NCBI GenBank assembly: GCA_026874595.1
Contig: CM049322.1
Coordinates: 49,889,340 to 49,953,339, forward strand
Length of the DNA stretch: 64,000 bases
From: Sipunculus nudus
Lineage: Eukaryota > Annelida > Sipuncula > Golfingiida > Sipunculidae
Direction of reading: 5' to 3'
In this document: piece after piece, positions 60,420 to 64,000 of the stretch
How the letters are laid out: each line of letters starts with the position of its first letter
Position numbering within the stretch: position 1 is the first letter of the stretch
Notes under the pieces: model-generated
What the model saw: only the letters and a program-made list of their open reading frames with translations
Told to the model about the DNA's origin: nothing
Database searches by the model: none
Position numbers and translations under genes: made by a program

Positions 60420-61145
60420 GCCCTGGGACATGCGCAAGTGTAACTAGGCGGTCATAGCTGTTGGGTATTAAGGAAGTTGCGTCTGGTTGATATTTCATTT
60501 CAAAACTCAAATTGAAATCCCTAACTCTATCTATGTAGATCAACCCATAAAATGTCTTGAAAATGAATTGGAAATGTTGATCTTTTTGAAGGGTATGAAC
60601 CCTTGAACAATTTACTGTGGTTGACTTAAAAAGTTTCTGAACCCTGTGTTATTTTCCCTCTGTATCAATGTGAGATGTTGACACTCCGGGATACCAAAAG
60701 TAAGGCTAACATTTCACCATCCAGGGTACTTAGGATTCCACTTTTAAGTTTTTTTTTTTAATACATATTTTTGGGTCATGCTTTGGATACTTGATGATAC
60801 CATGAAGTATACATCATCCCATGGTATACAACAAAGTCATATTAAGCCTTCAAATAATTTCCCTCGCAGCCTTTTATAATTTTTGCTTTACATACATGTA
60901 GATTCTGTCAATCGCATAATGGGGACAGGATAATGGAGATGAGTTTCAGTGGTTTAGGTACTCTTGAGTCATCAAAGAGGAAAGTGGCCTTACCTTTTGT
61001 GTGAAAGAATGCATGTTAGATGTCTATTTTATATCCACTGGAAAACGAAACAACACTAAAACACAACAGAGCATCACAACTATTTTGGTATGAGTGAATG
61101 ATTGAATATTGCATAGAAATATGTACACGTTCAACAGAGCTAATG

Positions 61146-61197
<52 letters not shown>

Positions 61198-62837
61198 TAA
61201 ATATATATATATATATATTCTGAAAATAACATAAATATTTATGTAGTGATTTTATGGCGTAAGACTGAGTGTGGTGTAAATATGGGTGGAAGTTTCTTGA
61301 GGTTACAAGACTTTCAGGAGTATCAACAGTTTACAGTCAGGGCTGGAATCCATATTGTCTGTGAATTATAAATGTATTTATGTGATCCATATAGTCGGAT
61401 TCGCACATTATACCGATCCTCCAGTCTGATAGGGTCCATGTATAACATTGAATTAAACACAGGTATTATATAGAGGAAAATGTGAAATAGCCCTACATTG
61501 TTACCTTAATACTGCAACCATGTATAGTTGTACATCATAAATAATTATATGAATGTAATATGATGGGGTATGACCATGGTTCAGACTATAGTTATATAAA
61601 CCATACATGATTATTATAGCAATATATCCCTTAATCAGCACATGGTGATCTATTGTGGGGCATCCTGTTTGATCAACCATCTTGCGAACATAATGAGTCA
61701 GCGCCATGTGACCAAATGGCCTGATCATGTGATCATTCCCTCATTTTAATTCAGGTATCGCCTAATTGTGAGACTATAACGGTGGCGCATGACCATATGA
61801 CCTTATCATGTGATTATTTGATCCTATTGCCTCACTCAAGATATGACTATATATGACTATAATAGTTGTACGATCATGTGACCAGATCTTATGATGGTCT
61901 GACCATAATATTCTATAACCACTTGAGTGTATGACTGAATTAGTCAAGTATGATAATGAAATCCTGATCTTGTGATCATTTGGCCATAACAAACAAAGTT
62001 CACAGAGTATTTGACTATAATAGTCATATTTGAGGTCACATGGCTATTCTGGTGAAAAATTGCTTGATATTATGTGACCATGTATAATTACACATTGTTT
62101 GATCAGGTGAAAAGGGACATTACTCTTACTGGAGTTAATCAATCAAATGTTTTATTTTCACTCTTTGAATTCATGAAACCTTTCAATGATTATGTATGTG
62201 GTGTTATTAATTATGTGGCGTGTTGTTCTTTGATTAGGTTCTGTCATATACATGAATGTCACGTGGCTTCATAGAGGTTATACTGGTATGCACAAAGTGC
62301 AACATTTCTGGGGTTTGTCTTATAGTTGTCACAATGTGACGAAAAATCAACACATATAATGAGTGGTAGCCCCCGTTGTCTCCCTTGCACTTTTAGAAAA
62401 TCAGTATACATATACATGTTCAATCAGTAATATATATGTATTGAAAATGCACCTTTCCTTTGGTACTTAAATGGTGAAAATGGTCTTGATCATAAAAAAA
62501 TTGATATAACTTATTACAAGATCAAACATTTCCTTATTCAGTTTCAATGATATTACATTTGAAATTTAAACAAGTGCTTGCCCCTGCTAATTTGATATCT
62601 GATTTCCTACCAACTAGTGTTGTTATCAAGTTATATATATATATCGTCAGCCATCCAGTTTAGCCAGGCATATAACTTTGTTTTATTATAACCTGCATCT
62701 CAAGAAACTCTAAGCAATCAGGCATATGTAGTGAGTGTATTGTGAAGTTTTTTTAGGATTAAATAACTGATGTAGACGAGGCTTACAGCGGGCTGTAATG
62801 TACCTTCAGATTGCTTTTGTAAATTAATTTCAGGTGG

Positions 62838-62875
<38 letters not shown>

Positions 62876-64000
62876 GATAAATATATGCTTTCTCATTATA
62901 TACTTTCTTTGGTTTGATGATCCATATACATTCATTTTGGTTCTATATTAGCTGAGTGGTGGCAGCCATTTTGGGGTAAAATAGTCCTTTCACCAGAAAC
63001 CCCCAGTTTATTGTGTTATCTCTGTCCGAGTCAATATGATTCTCATCGACGTAGCAGCTGGTCTGACATCAAAGGATCTTTTAAATAAACAATAAAACAG
63101 ATTTATAATCTTAGCTGTCAGGAAAATGCTGAGCCTCTTTGGCCGGAGGTCTTTTCTTCATACAGCAGGAAATAATAGAATGCAGCAACTGTTCCTGTTG
63201 TGATCAAAACTGATTCCAGCAGGGCCTCTTGTATGGGAGATTGGAAACTAAGGTGGTTTTAGTTTCATCAGTTAGGTGGGAGAATGGTAGTTTGTGTCAT
63301 GGCAAAGAGCTGACATGTGCACTGCCTCAGAAGACTGTCAGATGCCAATATATAATAACAATGTCACGTCACACTAAAACACAAGGGTTAACAAGACAGA
63401 CTGTGGTCAGATAGATTATAATGTTACAATGGAGATAAGATTTTGGAGAATATAAATTCTCTGAATATTTTTGATAAAAATAGAACATGTAGCAAAATCT
63501 TCACACATTCATAAATATACATGAAAATATTAATATGTATGAGATTATAGTATTATATATGATAATAATAATAATGATGAACTTTTAGTCCCGGCAGTTC
63601 TGGAGAGGAGTTTAGATATTTGTGGCAGCCAGTTTTAATAGTTTAAATCAAGTGTCAAAATGGATTGTATGATATTTGTACATGAATGTTGAATATGCAT
63701 GCAGGGAACCTTCAGAGGTACACAGTCAGGATAAGAGCTACTTTATGTAAATAACATGTACAAATTGGTTATCATTTGCCGTGAACGACTATGGTCATTT
63801 TTTGTACACATCCATATGTAAAATAATGGCCTACCAGTGAAAGTTTGTCATCGATAATATATATATATATATATATGCAGCCCTGAATTGTGCATGGTAT
63901 TGATAAATAAATCCATTTAGGCATGCTTGTAATAGTGACCAGTGCACAGTTTTGCGATTTTTTTTGCACAGCAGAAGGAATTGTATATAAATCTTGTAAT
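60420..64000. repeat. Macrosatellite unit 6 (partial, runs off window)
   Basis: Diverged copy resembling the left half of unit 1. It keeps the 346-bp segment (61101-61446) lost from units 2-5 and the older atacatcatcccatgg sequence (60808) in place of the CpG-rich segment. It lacks the 90-bp insert of unit 1. Locus-b TA run is short (63857-63876). Confidence 0.95.

Noticed and set aside
24588-64000. Array as rDNA, histone or other multicopy gene cluster
   Set aside because: No rRNA-like, histone-like or snRNA-like sequence was recognised in the unit, and it is AT-rich throughout.
24588-64000. Array as a CRISPR or a prokaryotic repeat system
   Set aside because: Units are 7 kb with no short regularly spaced repeats and unique spacers, and the context is an intron-containing animal gene.

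Overview
The window looks like animal nuclear DNA, most probably from a mollusc (bivalve-like) or a close lophotrochozoan relative. It is AT-rich and intron-dense with GT-AG junctions. It carries a metazoan-specific Cbl gene, short tRNA-related and MITE-like elements, and tandem arrays of ~160-180 bp units of a kind described from bivalves. The taxon is inferred from repeat style and gene content; no diagnostic marker fixes the species.

Left part (1-23.3 kb, + strand): the 3' portion of a single gene, the E3 ubiquitin ligase CBL. Eight coding exons are recognisable: 2688-2834, 5742-5807, 8659-8789, 9661-9857, 12752-12812, 12863-13111, 18996-19086 and 22897-23089. They encode the last Cys pair of the RING finger, an acidic linker, a long proline-rich tail with SH3-binding motifs (two of type PxxxPR and one RxLPPxP), a YNVP motif of the Crk-SH2 type, and a C-terminal UBA domain ending in TAA at 23087-23089. 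The joined coding part is about 373-376 residues. Reading phase is kept across every junction except exon 4/exon 5, where the exact splice sites are uncertain. The 5' half of the gene (TKB domain and first part of the RING) lies upstream of the window. The introns hold two arrays of ~160-180 bp units, a SINE-like element with an intact B box, a 683-bp MITE candidate, several minisatellites and microsatellites, and otherwise featureless AT-rich DNA.

Right part (24.6-64.0 kb): a head-to-tail tandem array of a ~7.05-7.4 kb, apparently non-coding unit. There are five full copies and the start of a sixth, which runs off the window. Copies 2-5 are nearly identical and share derived changes: a 346-bp deletion between 7-nt direct repeats, a replaced CpG-rich segment, and many single-base variants. 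Copy 1 and copy 6 keep the alternative, presumably ancestral, state. Each unit carries TA microsatellites whose length differs from copy to copy, a poly-C run, a ~78-bp minisatellite rich in TGATCA, and an old internal duplication of ~0.8-0.9 kb. No convincing protein or RNA gene was found in the unit.

The most notable structure is this macrosatellite-like array, starting about 1.5 kb downstream of the CBL stop codon, with homogenised inner copies and old flanking copies. I saw no bacterial-type system, CRISPR array or operon.
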